Source of the DNA: Planctomycetota bacterium
GTDB lineage: Bacteria > Planctomycetota > UBA1135 > UBA2386
Direction: 5' to 3'
Assembly: GCA_016794565.1 (NCBI GenBank)
Contig: JAEUHQ010000153.1
Span: 1-41,853, forward strand
DNA length: 41,853 bases
Below the pieces are notes generated by a model, which saw nothing but the letters and a program-made list of their open reading frames with translations, was not told where the DNA came from and searched no databases. Of the stretch, positions 24,504 to 31,918 are shown in pieces. The position numbers were made by a program, and so were the translations under genes. Numbering within the stretch: position 1 is the stretch's first letter; each line of letters starts with the position of its first letter.

Positions 24504-26092
24504 GTCTGGCTCCTCGAGTCGACACAACGGATGACGACGGCGGTGATGTCGTCCGTGCCCGCCTGGCCGCGGCGGAACATGTCGACTTCCTGGAAGACGC
24601 CATCGACGATCCCGCGAGCGGTGCGCCCGGGGACGAGCTGAGCGAAGAGCACGGCGAGGCGGTCGTCGCCGAACATCGCGCCGGTTTCGTCGACGGCTTC
24701 GGTGATGCCGTCGGTGAACAGCAGTACGCAGTCGCCCGGCGCGAGCTGTACGTCGCGCGACGCGTAGCCCGGCCGCGGCAGGAAGCCCAGGATCGTGCTC
24801 TCGCTGCCGATGCGCTCGACGCTGTCGGTCGCGGCGCGGTACACGAGCATGTCGTTGTGCCCAGCACTCACGTACTCGACGCGGTGGTCGCGCTCGCGAA
24901 CCGCGACGCCCGCCGCGGTGAGGAATCGTTCGGTCCGCGTCAGGTCGTCGTACATCGCCGCCGCGAGGTCCTCGAAGACCTGCGACGGTTCGCTGCGGAC
25001 CAGTGCGAGTGTGCGCAGCATCGCGCGCGCGCTGACCATCATCATGCCGGAAGCGAGATTGTGCCCCGACACGTCGGCGACGACGACCAGGGTGCGGCCA
25101 TCCTGCAGCGACACGAAGTCGAAGTAGTCGCCGCCGACGGCACCGCAGGCGCGGTACTCGGCGGCGATGTCGAAACCGGGAAGGCGGGCGGCGCCATCGG
25201 GCAGGATCTGCCGCTGGATCGCGCGCGCCATGGTCATCTCCTTGCCGAGTTCCGCCGACTTGCGGGCACCGAGAACGGCTCCGAGCATCGCGGCGAACGA
25301 CAGCGCGACCTGCACTTCCTGGTTGTCGAGACGGACGTCGTTGTCGAACGTCGCAGCGCGCTTGTCCATCAGCACCAGGACGCCGAGCACGACTCGCTTG
25401 TCACCCGCACCGGACGTGACCGGGACGCCGAGCAGGTCGAAGCGTGCGAGATACTCGAGCGAACCGTGTTCGCCGAGGCGCGCCCGCTTCGGCAGCACTT
25501 CGCGGAGCACGACGCCCTGTTCCGACGCGAGCACTTCGGCGAGGAACCCGGTGTTCGCAGGGCACACGGCATCGAGGTCGCCGGACGCGCGCCGCGTCGC
25601 CTCGGTCGCCAGGTCGACGACGACCTCGAAGCAGTCGCTCTGCGGCAGGAAGCGAAGGTAGATCGCCCGCTGGACCTCGGCCGCGCGCTGGCACGCGGAC
25701 ACGCCGAGCCGCGCGACTTCGACTTCGTCGCCGGCCGCGGACAACTGGGGCAGCGTCTCCACGAGTTCGTAGTTGCGCTCCATCAGCTGCAACGAACTCG
25801 CGTTGATGCTGGTCATGTCGCTCTCCAGGCGCTCGCGTTCCGCGACCATCGTGAGCACCGCGTCGACGAGCGAGCGGACGGCGGGAAGATCGCTCGGGTA
25901 CTCGGCGACGAGCGTTCCTTCGGGCAGATCCGCCCGGCGCTCCTCTCCCTCCCGCTGCGCCGAACGTTGCGCACCGGCCGAACCGAACGAACCGGCGTTG
26001 CCGCCGTCGGGGTCGAGGACGCGGAGGTTCAAGCCCTCGACCACTGGCGGCAGTGCGGCCAGCAAGTCCGTGGATCCTGGGTGGATCGGCAA
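24500..26092 (-). CDS. GAF domain-SpoIIE/RsbU-type protein phosphatase
   Basis: A 530-residue PP2C-like phosphatase. After an N-terminal region of about 115 residues that ends in a coiled coil (ERERLESDMTSI), a GAF-like sensor follows at about 118-275. The SpoIIE/PP2C domain is at about 300-525, with AIQRQILPDG linker, metal-binding GGDYFD, DVSGHNLASGMMM, YVSAGHNDM, LFTDGITEA and the terminal GTDDITAVVI. Such enzymes dephosphorylate STAS anti-sigma antagonists. The start is TTG at 26092, 7 nt after the stop of the RsbW-like gene, with GAGG 4 nt before it. Coupled by 4 nt to the response regulator downstream. The GAF ligand is unknown. Confidence 0.93.
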   Translation of the reverse strand: MPIHPGSTDLLAALPPVVEGLNLRVLDPDGGNAGSFGSAGAQRSAQREGEERRADLPEGTLVAEYPSDLPAVRSLVDAVLTMVAERERLESDMTSINASSLQLMERNYELVETLPQLSAAGDEVEVARLGVSACQRAAEVQRAIYLRFLPQSDCFEVVVDLATEATRRASGDLDAVCPANTGFLAEVLASEQGVVLREVLPKRARLGEHGSLEYLARFDLLGVPVTSGAGDKRVVLGVLVLMDKRAATFDNDVRLDNQEVQVALSFAAMLGAVLGARKSAELGKEMTMARAIQRQILPDGAARLPGFDIAAEYRACGAVGGDYFDFVSLQDGRTLVVVADVSGHNLASGMMMVSARAMLRTLALVRSEPSQVFEDLAAAMYDDLTRTERFLTAAGVAVRERDHRVEYVSAGHNDMLVYRAATDSVERIGSESTILGFLPRPGYASRDVQLAPGDCVLLFTDGITEAVDETGAMFGDDRLAVLFAQLVPGRTARGIVDGVFQEVDMFRRGQAGTDDITAVVIRCVDSRSQT

Positions 26093-26099
26093 TTGGGCC

Positions 26100-26540
26100 T
26101 CAGGTCTTCGCGGTCGCGCGGAAGCCCTTCACCAGGCGGAGCGTGTTCCAGCCGCTCTGTCGCGAGTAGTCGACGCGGTCCATCACCATGCGGGCGATGT
26201 GGATGCCGAAGCCGCCCGCTTCGGACGGCATCTCCGGCGAGTCGATCTCCACCGTGTCGAACGTGAGCGGGTCGAACTCGGGCCCCTGGTCGCGCAACAC
26301 GATCTGCAGTTGCTCCTCGTCGACTTCGAAGGTCACTTCGATCGGCTTCGACACGTCCAGTTCGTAGCCGTGGCGCAGAACGTTCGTGACCATCTCCTGG
26401 AGCGCCAGGAGCACGTTGTAGCGCGTGCCCTCCGGATCCTCTTCGAAGACGACGGAGTCGAGCAGGGTCTCGCCGGTCTGCCAGACGAGGCGGAGGTGGT
26501 CCATGGGACCCGTGAGTTTGATGACGACCTGCGAGCGCAT
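26100..26540 (-). CDS. RsbW-like anti-sigma factor / Ser kinase
   Basis: A 146-residue GHKL-type kinase of the RsbW/SpoIIAB family (HATPase_c_2). The N box is ALQEMVTNVLRHGY, the G1 region RDQGPEFDP and the G2 region GGFGIHIARMVMDRVDY. It would phosphorylate a STAS-domain antagonist or bind a sigma factor or other target. The ATG at 26540 follows AGAGG. It is the first gene of the set with the phosphatase and response regulator. Neither a STAS protein nor a SigB-like factor is in the window, so the target is unknown. It diverges from the amidase gene across 201 nt. Confidence 0.92.
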   Translation of the reverse strand: MRSQVVIKLTGPMDHLRLVWQTGETLLDSVVFEEDPEGTRYNVLLALQEMVTNVLRHGYELDVSKPIEVTFEVDEEQLQIVLRDQGPEFDPLTFDTVEIDSPEMPSEAGGFGIHIARMVMDRVDYSRQSGWNTLRLVKGFRATAKT

Positions 26541-26642
26541 GCGACCTCTCGTGTTGCCCCCCGTATCGGCGGCCCTGCGCACGGGCATGAGGAGCCATCG
26601 CCCCGCGGAGGCGCTTTTGGACGCCCGGTGGAAGATCCGACG

Positions 26643-26671
26643 TTGGCATCGGCGGTTGCCACGGATAGGCT
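26643..26671 (+). promoter_or_regulatory. Candidate sigma-70-type promoter of the amidase gene
   Basis: TTGGCA (26643-26648) matches the -35 consensus in five of six positions and is followed after exactly 17 nt by TAGGCT (26666-26671), a weak -10 form. A transcript would start near 26678, about 64 nt before the GTG at 26742. This is the best promoter pair seen in the window, but it is a by-eye match in a high-G+C genome of unknown sigma preference. Confidence 0.4.
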
Positions 26672-26699
26672 CCGGCCCGTTGCGGTGGCGGTCCGCGGT

Positions 26700-26725
26700 C
26701 CGGAATTCCGGTCGGCGCTTCGCCG
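26700..26725 (+). promoter_or_regulatory. Palindrome and small hairpin in the amidase leader
   Basis: CCGGAATTCCGG (26700-26711) is a perfect 12-bp palindrome just downstream of the proposed promoter. It is followed by CGGCG-CTT-CGCCG (26713-26725), a 5-bp hairpin that ends one base before the Shine-Dalgarno site. The palindrome may be an operator or a dimer-protein site; the hairpin may shield the 5' end or influence translation. Confidence 0.4.
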
Positions 26726-26726
26726 C

Positions 26727-26732
26727 AGGAGG
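26727..26732 (+). promoter_or_regulatory. Shine-Dalgarno site fixing the amidase GTG start
   Basis: AGGAGG lies 9 nt before the GTG at 26742. The nearby ATG at 26734 is out of frame with the amidase, so the GTG is the best start and yields a good lipoprotein signal. Confidence 0.65.
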
Positions 26733-26741
26733 GATGTTCCG

Positions 26742-27806
26742 GTGTCCACTCGTCGATCGCGGGCCGCGCGCCCGCAACTGCCTTCGCTGGTGTTCGGTTT
26801 CGCCCTGGTCGCCTGCGGCATGGCCATGGCGGGCTGTGCATCGACGCCCGAGACCCGGCCCGCTGCGATCGAGGTCCCTCGCACGGTCTCCGCGGCGACC
26901 ATCCTGCGTCCGCCGACGGTCGATCCCGAAGTCGAGATCGACTCGGTCGCGCGGGTGAAGACGATCCCGGCGCTCCTCCGTCGCGCGTATCTCGAACTCG
27001 TCTGTCGCCGACCGCAGGCCGCGGTCGACGCGGCCGCCGAGGTGCTCTACGGAATCGAGAAGCCGGGCGCCAACGAAGAGGCCTTCGCGCGCTTCCTGCG
27101 TGCCGAGGGCTATGCGATGCAGGGCAAGGCCGACCGCGGCACCTACGACCTCGACCGCGCACGCGCCCTGGCGCTCGACGCCGAACTGCAGCGCATGCTG
27201 GGCAAGGCGCCGGTCGCCGCCGAGCCACCCCCGCACGCCGACGTGCCGCTCGCACTCTCGGTCCACGCACGCTCGGAATGGTCGCCGCGCTCCATCGATC
27301 GCCGCAACCTCGAAGCGATGGGCACGCCGCACCGCGTCACGATCCACCACTCGGCGATGTACTTCCGCGACACCGGCGCCGCCGCGTGCGCCGCGCAGAT
27401 CCAGCAGATCCAGCGCGAGCACATGGGCAACCGCGGCTACGGCGACATCGGCTACCACTACCTGATCGACCCCGCCGGGCGGATCTGGGAAGGCCGCGAA
27501 CTGCGGTGGCAAGGCGCCCACGCGAGCGGCGACAACAACATCCAGAACATCGGCATCTGCGTGCTCGGCAACTTCCTCCGCGGCCGCGGTGGCCAGAGCC
27601 CCTCGCAGGCGCAGGTGCAGTCCATGCGTCAGCTCGTGCAGCAGCTCGGGCAGCGGTACACGTTCGGCGCTGGCGCGATCCACTGTCACAGCGACTTCAA
27701 GCCGACCCAGTGCCCAGGCCCGCTGATGGAAGCCGTCGTCGCGCAGCTCGTTCGCGACATGCGCTCCGACGGCCCCCGCTTCGCCGCGGCGACCGCTGGT
27801 CCCTGA
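26742..27806 (+). CDS. N-acetylmuramoyl-L-alanine amidase, lipoprotein (PGRP/amidase_2 type)
   Basis: A 354-residue protein that should cleave the amide bond between muramic acid and the peptide stem of peptidoglycan. The signal peptide has two lipobox-like sites, ALVAC and AMAGC. Residues about 65-150 are helical, with a short TPR-like stretch. The amidase_2 domain occupies about 170-340: IHHSAMYFRDTG, the YGDIGYHYLIDPAGRIWEGREL core, and HCHSDFKPTQCPG, which carries the zinc-ligand His and Cys in family-typical positions. It is probably attached to a membrane and works in wall turnover or recycling. The gene diverges from the RsbW-like kinase gene. The 96 nt after it precede the histidine kinase and hold no feature I can support. 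Confidence 0.92.
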   Translation: MSTRRSRAARPQLPSLVFGFALVACGMAMAGCASTPETRPAAIEVPRTVSAATILRPPTVDPEVEIDSVARVKTIPALLRRAYLELVCRRPQAAVDAAAEVLYGIEKPGANEEAFARFLRAEGYAMQGKADRGTYDLDRARALALDAELQRMLGKAPVAAEPPPHADVPLALSVHARSEWSPRSIDRRNLEAMGTPHRVTIHHSAMYFRDTGAAACAAQIQQIQREHMGNRGYGDIGYHYLIDPAGRIWEGRELRWQGAHASGDNNIQNIGICVLGNFLRGRGGQSPSQAQVQSMRQLVQQLGQRYTFGAGAIHCHSDFKPTQCPGPLMEAVVAQLVRDMRSDGPRFAAATAGP

Positions 27807-27902
27807 CGCTGTTCCCCTGACGCCGGTCCCCCGGGGCGGCGCCAACGCGACCGGATGCCGCTCGGCAACAGGTCGAGGTGGGCGCCCTGCCGATAGCGGG
27901 GC

Positions 27903-29147
27903 ATGGCGATCGAAGCGGCCAAGGCTCCTGTCCGACCCGCGGTCCTGCGCGGCGCCGGCGTGTCCTGTGCGCTGCTGACGGTGTTCACGATCCTGCTGGC
28001 GTGGCCCTCGCCTCCGCCGGCGCTCGCCGTGCTCGTTCGACCTGGCTACTTCGCCCTGCTCTGGTTCTTCTTCTTCTGGACGAGTCGCGGCAGCCCGGAA
28101 CTGCGCGGCCAGGCGATGCGGCTCGTGCTCGTCGGAGTGTTCGTGCTGTGGCTCGCGTTCACGTGCAGCGCCGCGATCTACTTCCTCGACCTCGAACCCA
28201 CGCACGCGAGCGTTTCCTACCTGCGTCAGGTCTGCGAGCGCGGCGCGATGTTCTTGCTCGGCACGACGCTGATCTCGTTCGGCCTGATGCTGTGGATCCC
28301 GCAGGTCGTGCAGAGTCACCGGCTGCTCGCCGAACATGCGGCGATGCAGCGCGGCCGCCTCGAGGTCGCCGAGACCACGCAATCGCTGCTCGAGCGACGC
28401 CTGATCGACGCGGACCGGCGCGGTCTGCTCGGCGAACTCGCAGCGACCATCGCACACGACCTCCGCAACCCGTTGGCGATCGTCAAGGGCACCGCCGAGT
28501 CGCTGAGCCGGAAAGTGCGCACGCCGAGCGAGCTCGCGGAGCACACGGACGTCATCCGCCGCAACGTCGACAAGGCCGACCGCACGATCACTTCGCTGAT
28601 CGATCTCGGCCGCCCCCGGGCGAAGGAACCGAAGGAACGCGCCGCCCGCGACGTGCTCGGCGAAGTGGCGGTCCTTGTCGCCGTCGAAGCGAGACGAAGG
28701 CGTCTCCGCGTGGACGTGCTCGTCGACGACCACGGCGAACCGACGACCGTGCACGCAGACGGCACGCTCCTGGCGCAGGCCCTCCTGAATCTCGTGCTGA
28801 ACGCGGTGCAGGCGACGCCGCCCGAGGGGCACATCCTGCTCCGGGCCCGCCGCTGGTACGTCGCCGGCAAACGACGCGTCGCCATCGCGATCGAGGACCG
28901 CGGCTCTGGCCTGCCCCGAACCGTGCGCGATCGCCTCTTCACGCCGTTCTTCACCACGAAGCCGGAGGGCACCGGCCTCGGTCTGTCCAGTTGTCGCCGC
29001 ATTGCGAAGGAACTCGGCGGCTGGCTCGACCTGCGGCCGCGTCACCGCGGCGGCGCGCGCGCGATCCTCCTCCTGCCCGCGACCGACGGGTCCGCGGCGG
29101 AAGCGGCGCCGCCGAGCCCGGCCGGAACCTCAGGAGGCGTCCCGTGA
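27903..29147 (+). CDS. Sensor histidine kinase
   Basis: A 414-residue membrane-bound kinase with about four N-terminal transmembrane helices (near residues 15-33, 41-60, 72-95 and 114-133) and no large periplasmic domain. The HisKA H-box is IAHDLRNPLAIVKG, with phosphoacceptor His185. The ATPase part has the N box NLVLNAVQAT, G1 EDRGSGLP, F box LFTPFFTT and G2 GTGLGLSS. The helices themselves may sense a membrane or envelope signal. Its stop overlaps the next gene by 4 nt (GTGA), a sigma-54 response regulator, forming a clear two-component pair. The amidase gene is upstream on the same strand, but a shared operon is not shown. Confidence 0.95.
   Translation: MAIEAAKAPVRPAVLRGAGVSCALLTVFTILLAWPSPPPALAVLVRPGYFALLWFFFFWTSRGSPELRGQAMRLVLVGVFVLWLAFTCSAAIYFLDLEPTHASVSYLRQVCERGAMFLLGTTLISFGLMLWIPQVVQSHRLLAEHAAMQRGRLEVAETTQSLLERRLIDADRRGLLGELAATIAHDLRNPLAIVKGTAESLSRKVRTPSELAEHTDVIRRNVDKADRTITSLIDLGRPRAKEPKERAARDVLGEVAVLVAVEARRRRLRVDVLVDDHGEPTTVHADGTLLAQALLNLVLNAVQATPPEGHILLRARRWYVAGKRRVAIAIEDRGSGLPRTVRDRLFTPFFTTKPEGTGLGLSSCRRIAKELGGWLDLRPRHRGGARAILLLPATDGSAAEAAPPSPAGTSGGVP
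29132..29137 (+). promoter_or_regulatory. Shine-Dalgarno site for the response regulator inside the kinase gene
   Basis: AGGAGG lies within the last codons of the histidine kinase gene, 6 nt before the overlapping GTG at 29144. It supports that start and efficient coupled translation. Confidence 0.65.
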
Positions 29148-30508
29148 CGCGCCAGAGTCTCCTGATCGTCGACGACGAACCCGATCTCCGCTGGGTGCTG
29201 CGCGGGCTGTTCGAGGACGAAGGCTTCGCCGTCCGCGAGGCCGGCTGCGGTGAAGAAGCCCTGCGCCTGTTCGAGGCCGAAGCGCCGGACGTCGTGCTCA
29301 GCGACATGCGCATGCCGCGCATGGCCGGCATCGAACTCTTGCGCGCCGTTCGCGCCCGGACGCCCGACGTGCCGGTCATCCTGCTCAGCGCCGTCGAGGA
29401 CCTCGCCACCGCCGTCGACGCGATCAAGGAGGGCGCGTTCGACTACCAGGCGAAGCCGTTCGATGGAACACGACTTCTGCTCTCGGTGCGGCGTGCCGCC
29501 GAGCAACGCGCATTGCGGCGCGAAGTCGAGACCCTGCGCAACGCGCTCCCTGGCACCCACGTCGACTTCGGCCCGAGCCGCCTCGCCCAGGAGCTCCGCC
29601 GGACGATCGAACTCGTGGCGCAGCAGACCGGGCTCGCGGTCCTCCTGACGGGCGAGTCGGGCACGGGCAAGGAGGTCGTGGCGCGCACCATCCACGCACT
29701 GTCGCCGCTCGCGTCGGGCCCGTTCGTGGCGGTCGATTGCGGGGCGCTCCCGGAGAATCTGCTCGAGAGCCACCTGTTCGGGCACCAGAAGGGCGCGTTC
29801 ACCGGCGCCGACCGCGCGCGCACCGGACTGTTCCAGATGGCGGACGGCGGCACGCTGTTCCTCGACGAACTCGGCAACCTGCCGCTGCTGCTCCAGGCAA
29901 AGCTGCTCCGGGCGCTGCAGGAACGGGCCGTGATGCCGGTCGGCGGCACGGAGCCGGTGCCGTTCCGCGCACGCCTCGTGTGCGCGACGAATGCCGACCT
30001 CGGGTCGGACGTCCGAGCCGGTCGGTTCCGCGTGGACCTCTACCACCGCGTCGCCGAGTTCACCGTACCCCTGCCGCCGCTCCGCGAGCGGCCCGAGGAC
30101 ATCGTGCACTTCGCGCGCATGTTCCTCGCCGAAGCCAACCTGGAAATGGGCCGGCACGTGCAAGGTTTCACCGCGACAGCCGAGCGCCTGCTGCAGCAGC
30201 GACCGTGGCCGGGCAACCTGCGCGAGCTCCGCAACACGATCCGGCGGCTCGTCGTGCTCGCGAGCACGACGGAGATCGACGCCGCCGACATCGGCGCCCC
30301 GGCCGCAGTGCCTGCGCCCGAGATCGCGGCGAACGGCGACGCTCCGCTCGCCGAACGCCTGCGCGCCGCCAGCGACGCCCTCGAGGCGCAGATCCTGGCG
30401 TCCACCCTCGCCGCCTGCCAGGGCAACAAGGCCGCCGCCGCGCGCGCCCTTCGCATCGACTACACCACTCTGCATCGGAAGCTGAAGCGCCACGGACTGC
30501 TCGCCTGA
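29144..30508 (+). CDS. Sigma-54-dependent response regulator (NtrC family)
   Basis: A 454-residue three-domain activator. The receiver has LIVDDEPD and phosphoacceptor Asp54 in VLSDMRMP. The AAA+ domain begins near 140: Walker A GESGTGKE (170-177), the sigma-54 contact loop GAFTGA (217-222), Walker [10 protein letters not shown] and the FRVDLYHRV segment. The C-terminal Fis-type HTH is [26 protein letters not shown]. It should activate promoters read by RpoN. The start is GTG, overlapping the kinase stop. No sigma-54 promoter of the -24/-12 form was found in this window, so its targets are probably elsewhere. Confidence 0.96.
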   Translation: MTRQSLLIVDDEPDLRWVLRGLFEDEGFAVREAGCGEEALRLFEAEAPDVVLSDMRMPRMAGIELLRAVRARTPDVPVILLSAVEDLATAVDAIKEGAFDYQAKPFDGTRLLLSVRRAAEQRALRREVETLRNALPGTHVDFGPSRLAQELRRTIELVAQQTGLAVLLTGESGTGKEVVARTIHALSPLASGPFVAVDCGALPENLLESHLFGHQKGAFTGADRARTGLFQMADGGTLFLDELGNLPLLLQAKLLRALQERAVMPVGGTEPVPFRARLVCATNADLGSDVRAGRFRVDLYHRVAEFTVPLPPLRERPEDIVHFARMFLAEANLEMGRHVQGFTATAERLLQQRPWPGNLRELRNTIRRLVVLASTTEIDAADIGAPAAVPAPEIAANGDAPLAERLRAASDALEAQILASTLAACQGNKAAAARALRIDYTTLHRKLKRHGLLA

Positions 30509-30528
30509 CCGGGCGCTCCGGGCTCTCG

Positions 30529-30550
30529 ACCATGGCACGCGCGCCATGGT
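30529..30550 (+). promoter_or_regulatory. 8-bp inverted repeat after the response regulator gene
   Basis: ACCATGGC and GCCATGGT form a perfect 8-bp stem with a 6-base loop, 20 nt after the regulator stop. No T-run follows, so it could be a factor-binding palindrome, an mRNA-stabilising hairpin or a non-classical terminator. TGGCACG within it resembles a sigma-54 -24 box but has no -12 element. Confidence 0.4.
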
Positions 30551-30676
30551 GCCGTCGCCGAATCCGGCCCCGTGCGACCACCCCGCGGGCGAGCCGTCCC
30601 CGTGGCATCGGCGGCCCGAGTGCCGCGCCCGGTTGGCGCATCGGTTGCTTCTCTCTCCTCGGACACTCCGGCAACC

Positions 30677-30713
30677 CTCGCGGCCGCGCCCGACACCTGG
30701 ACGCGGCCGCGAG
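30677..30713 (+). repeat. 12-bp perfect inverted repeat with palindromic arms
   Basis: CTCGCGGCCGCG (30677-30688) and CGCGGCCGCGAG (30702-30713) pair perfectly across a 13-nt spacer. Each arm contains the self-complementary decamer CGCGGCCGCG, so the element is also two direct copies of one palindrome with centres 23 bp apart, about two helix turns. It lies about 60 nt upstream of the DUF1573-like gene in a 267-nt non-coding stretch. It could be a two-site operator or a terminator; only TCTGTAC follows, a poor T-tract. The decamer also occurs in coding DNA here. Confidence 0.5.
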
Positions 30714-30775
30714 TCTGTACGGCCCGACGTTTCGCGGCTGCGTTGCGGCGGGCGCGCCGCCTACTATCGCGGCAC

Positions 30776-31918
30776 ATGCGCACTGCAGCACTCGCATCGT
30801 GCCTCGCCTGGGCCGCCTGTTCCGACGCCGCTCCCACCCCGCGGCCGAGCGCACTGCCGAGCGCACCCCAGGACGGCACGGCCCCGGTGCTCGAGGCCCT
30901 CGAACACGACTACGGCACGATTCCCCACCCGGAGTCGCGCTCGCACGACTTCGTCGTCGACGTGCAGCGTCTCGGCGTTCGCTGCATCCCGCTCCGCACC
31001 CACCTCGACTGTTCCTGCGGCCGCGCCGAGATGCTCCTGCGCAGCAAGGACGGGCACGAACGCATCGTCGACGGTTCCCCGAACCCGGACAACGCCCCCG
31101 GCCCCGGTGAGTCGCTCGTCGTACGCGTGACGATCGACACCGTGACGAAGGAGGCCGTCGATCTGCCCGCGGTCACGAGCCACGGACAGGTGGTGCTCCA
31201 GCCGATCGAAGCGACCGCGTCCGTGCGCCGCATCCAGTGGCCGCTCGTGCTCCGCTACGGCATCGACGTGCCGGTCGACGTGCACCCGTTCACGGCGCTC
31301 GATTTCGGCAAGGTCCCGATGTGCACCGCACCGGAACTGCAGACGGCGATCCGCGGCGACCGGGCACACGCCGCGTGGAAGTTCCCGAGCGTCGCGAGCA
31401 GCGACCCCGCGATCGAAGCGTCCCTCACGCCCGAAGACGGCGGCGTCCGCCTCCACGTGCGATGCCGCCCCGGCGAACCCGGCAACCACCGCTGCCTCGT
31501 CAGCGTCGCCACCGACGATGCGTCGGGCTATCGCGTGAACTTCCCGGTGACGTGGAAGGTCGTGCCCGACATCGAGGCCAATCCGATGGCGAAGATCTCG
31601 TTCCGCGCCGACCCGACGCACGAACAGGACGAAGCGTCGGCGGTCGGCCAGTTCGTCGTGGTCACCGATCACGATGCCCGTCGGCCCGCGGAGTTCGTCG
31701 TGAGCCGGATCGTCGACGACGCGGGCAACGACGCGAGCAAGCACTTCGCGGTCCGCATCGAAGCCGTTCCCGGCCAGCCGCGCCAGACGCGTGTGACAGC
31801 CCGCTATCTCGGCGGCCTCACGGACGGCTTCCGCGGCACCGTGGTTCTCGCGAAGGACGCCGCCGCCGGCCCCACGCTCCCCCTCGAGCTCGCGATGTTC
31901 TCCAGCCTCTCCCGATGA
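30776..31918 (+). CDS. DUF1573-like extracytoplasmic lipoprotein
   Basis: A 380-residue protein with a short lipoprotein-type signal (ALASCLAWAAC). The mature N-terminus carries a DUF1573/ASH-like pattern (LEHDYGTIPHPESRSHDFVVDVQRLG, then DCSCG), and a second, weaker copy may begin at LDFGKVPMC. Several beta-sandwich modules probably follow. The TACTAT at 30762-30767 resembles a -10 element but sits too close to the ATG and has no good -35, so a leaderless start is only a possibility. Its stop overlaps the start of the cytochrome fusion gene by 4 nt (ATGA), so the two proteins are probably made together and work in the same compartment. Exact function is unknown. Confidence 0.75.
   Translation: MRTAALASCLAWAACSDAAPTPRPSALPSAPQDGTAPVLEALEHDYGTIPHPESRSHDFVVDVQRLGVRCIPLRTHLDCSCGRAEMLLRSKDGHERIVDGSPNPDNAPGPGESLVVRVTIDTVTKEAVDLPAVTSHGQVVLQPIEATASVRRIQWPLVLRYGIDVPVDVHPFTALDFGKVPMCTAPELQTAIRGDRAHAAWKFPSVASSDPAIEASLTPEDGGVRLHVRCRPGEPGNHRCLVSVATDDASGYRVNFPVTWKVVPDIEANPMAKISFRADPTHEQDEASAVGQFVVVTDHDARRPAEFVVSRIVDDAGNDASKHFAVRIEAVPGQPRQTRVTARYLGGLTDGFRGTVVLAKDAAAGPTLPLELAMFSSLSR

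Noticed and set aside
26541..29045. Upstream extension of the RsbW-like frame to nearly 1000 codons
   Set aside because: Overlaps the amidase and histidine kinase genes; conserved kinase sequence starts at the ATG at 26540, which has an upstream AGAGG.
30529..30550. TGGCACG as a sigma-54 -24 box near the sigma-54 regulator
   Set aside because: The -12 TTGC element is missing at the required distance; a second TGGCACG at 12335 lies inside a gene with wrong spacing.
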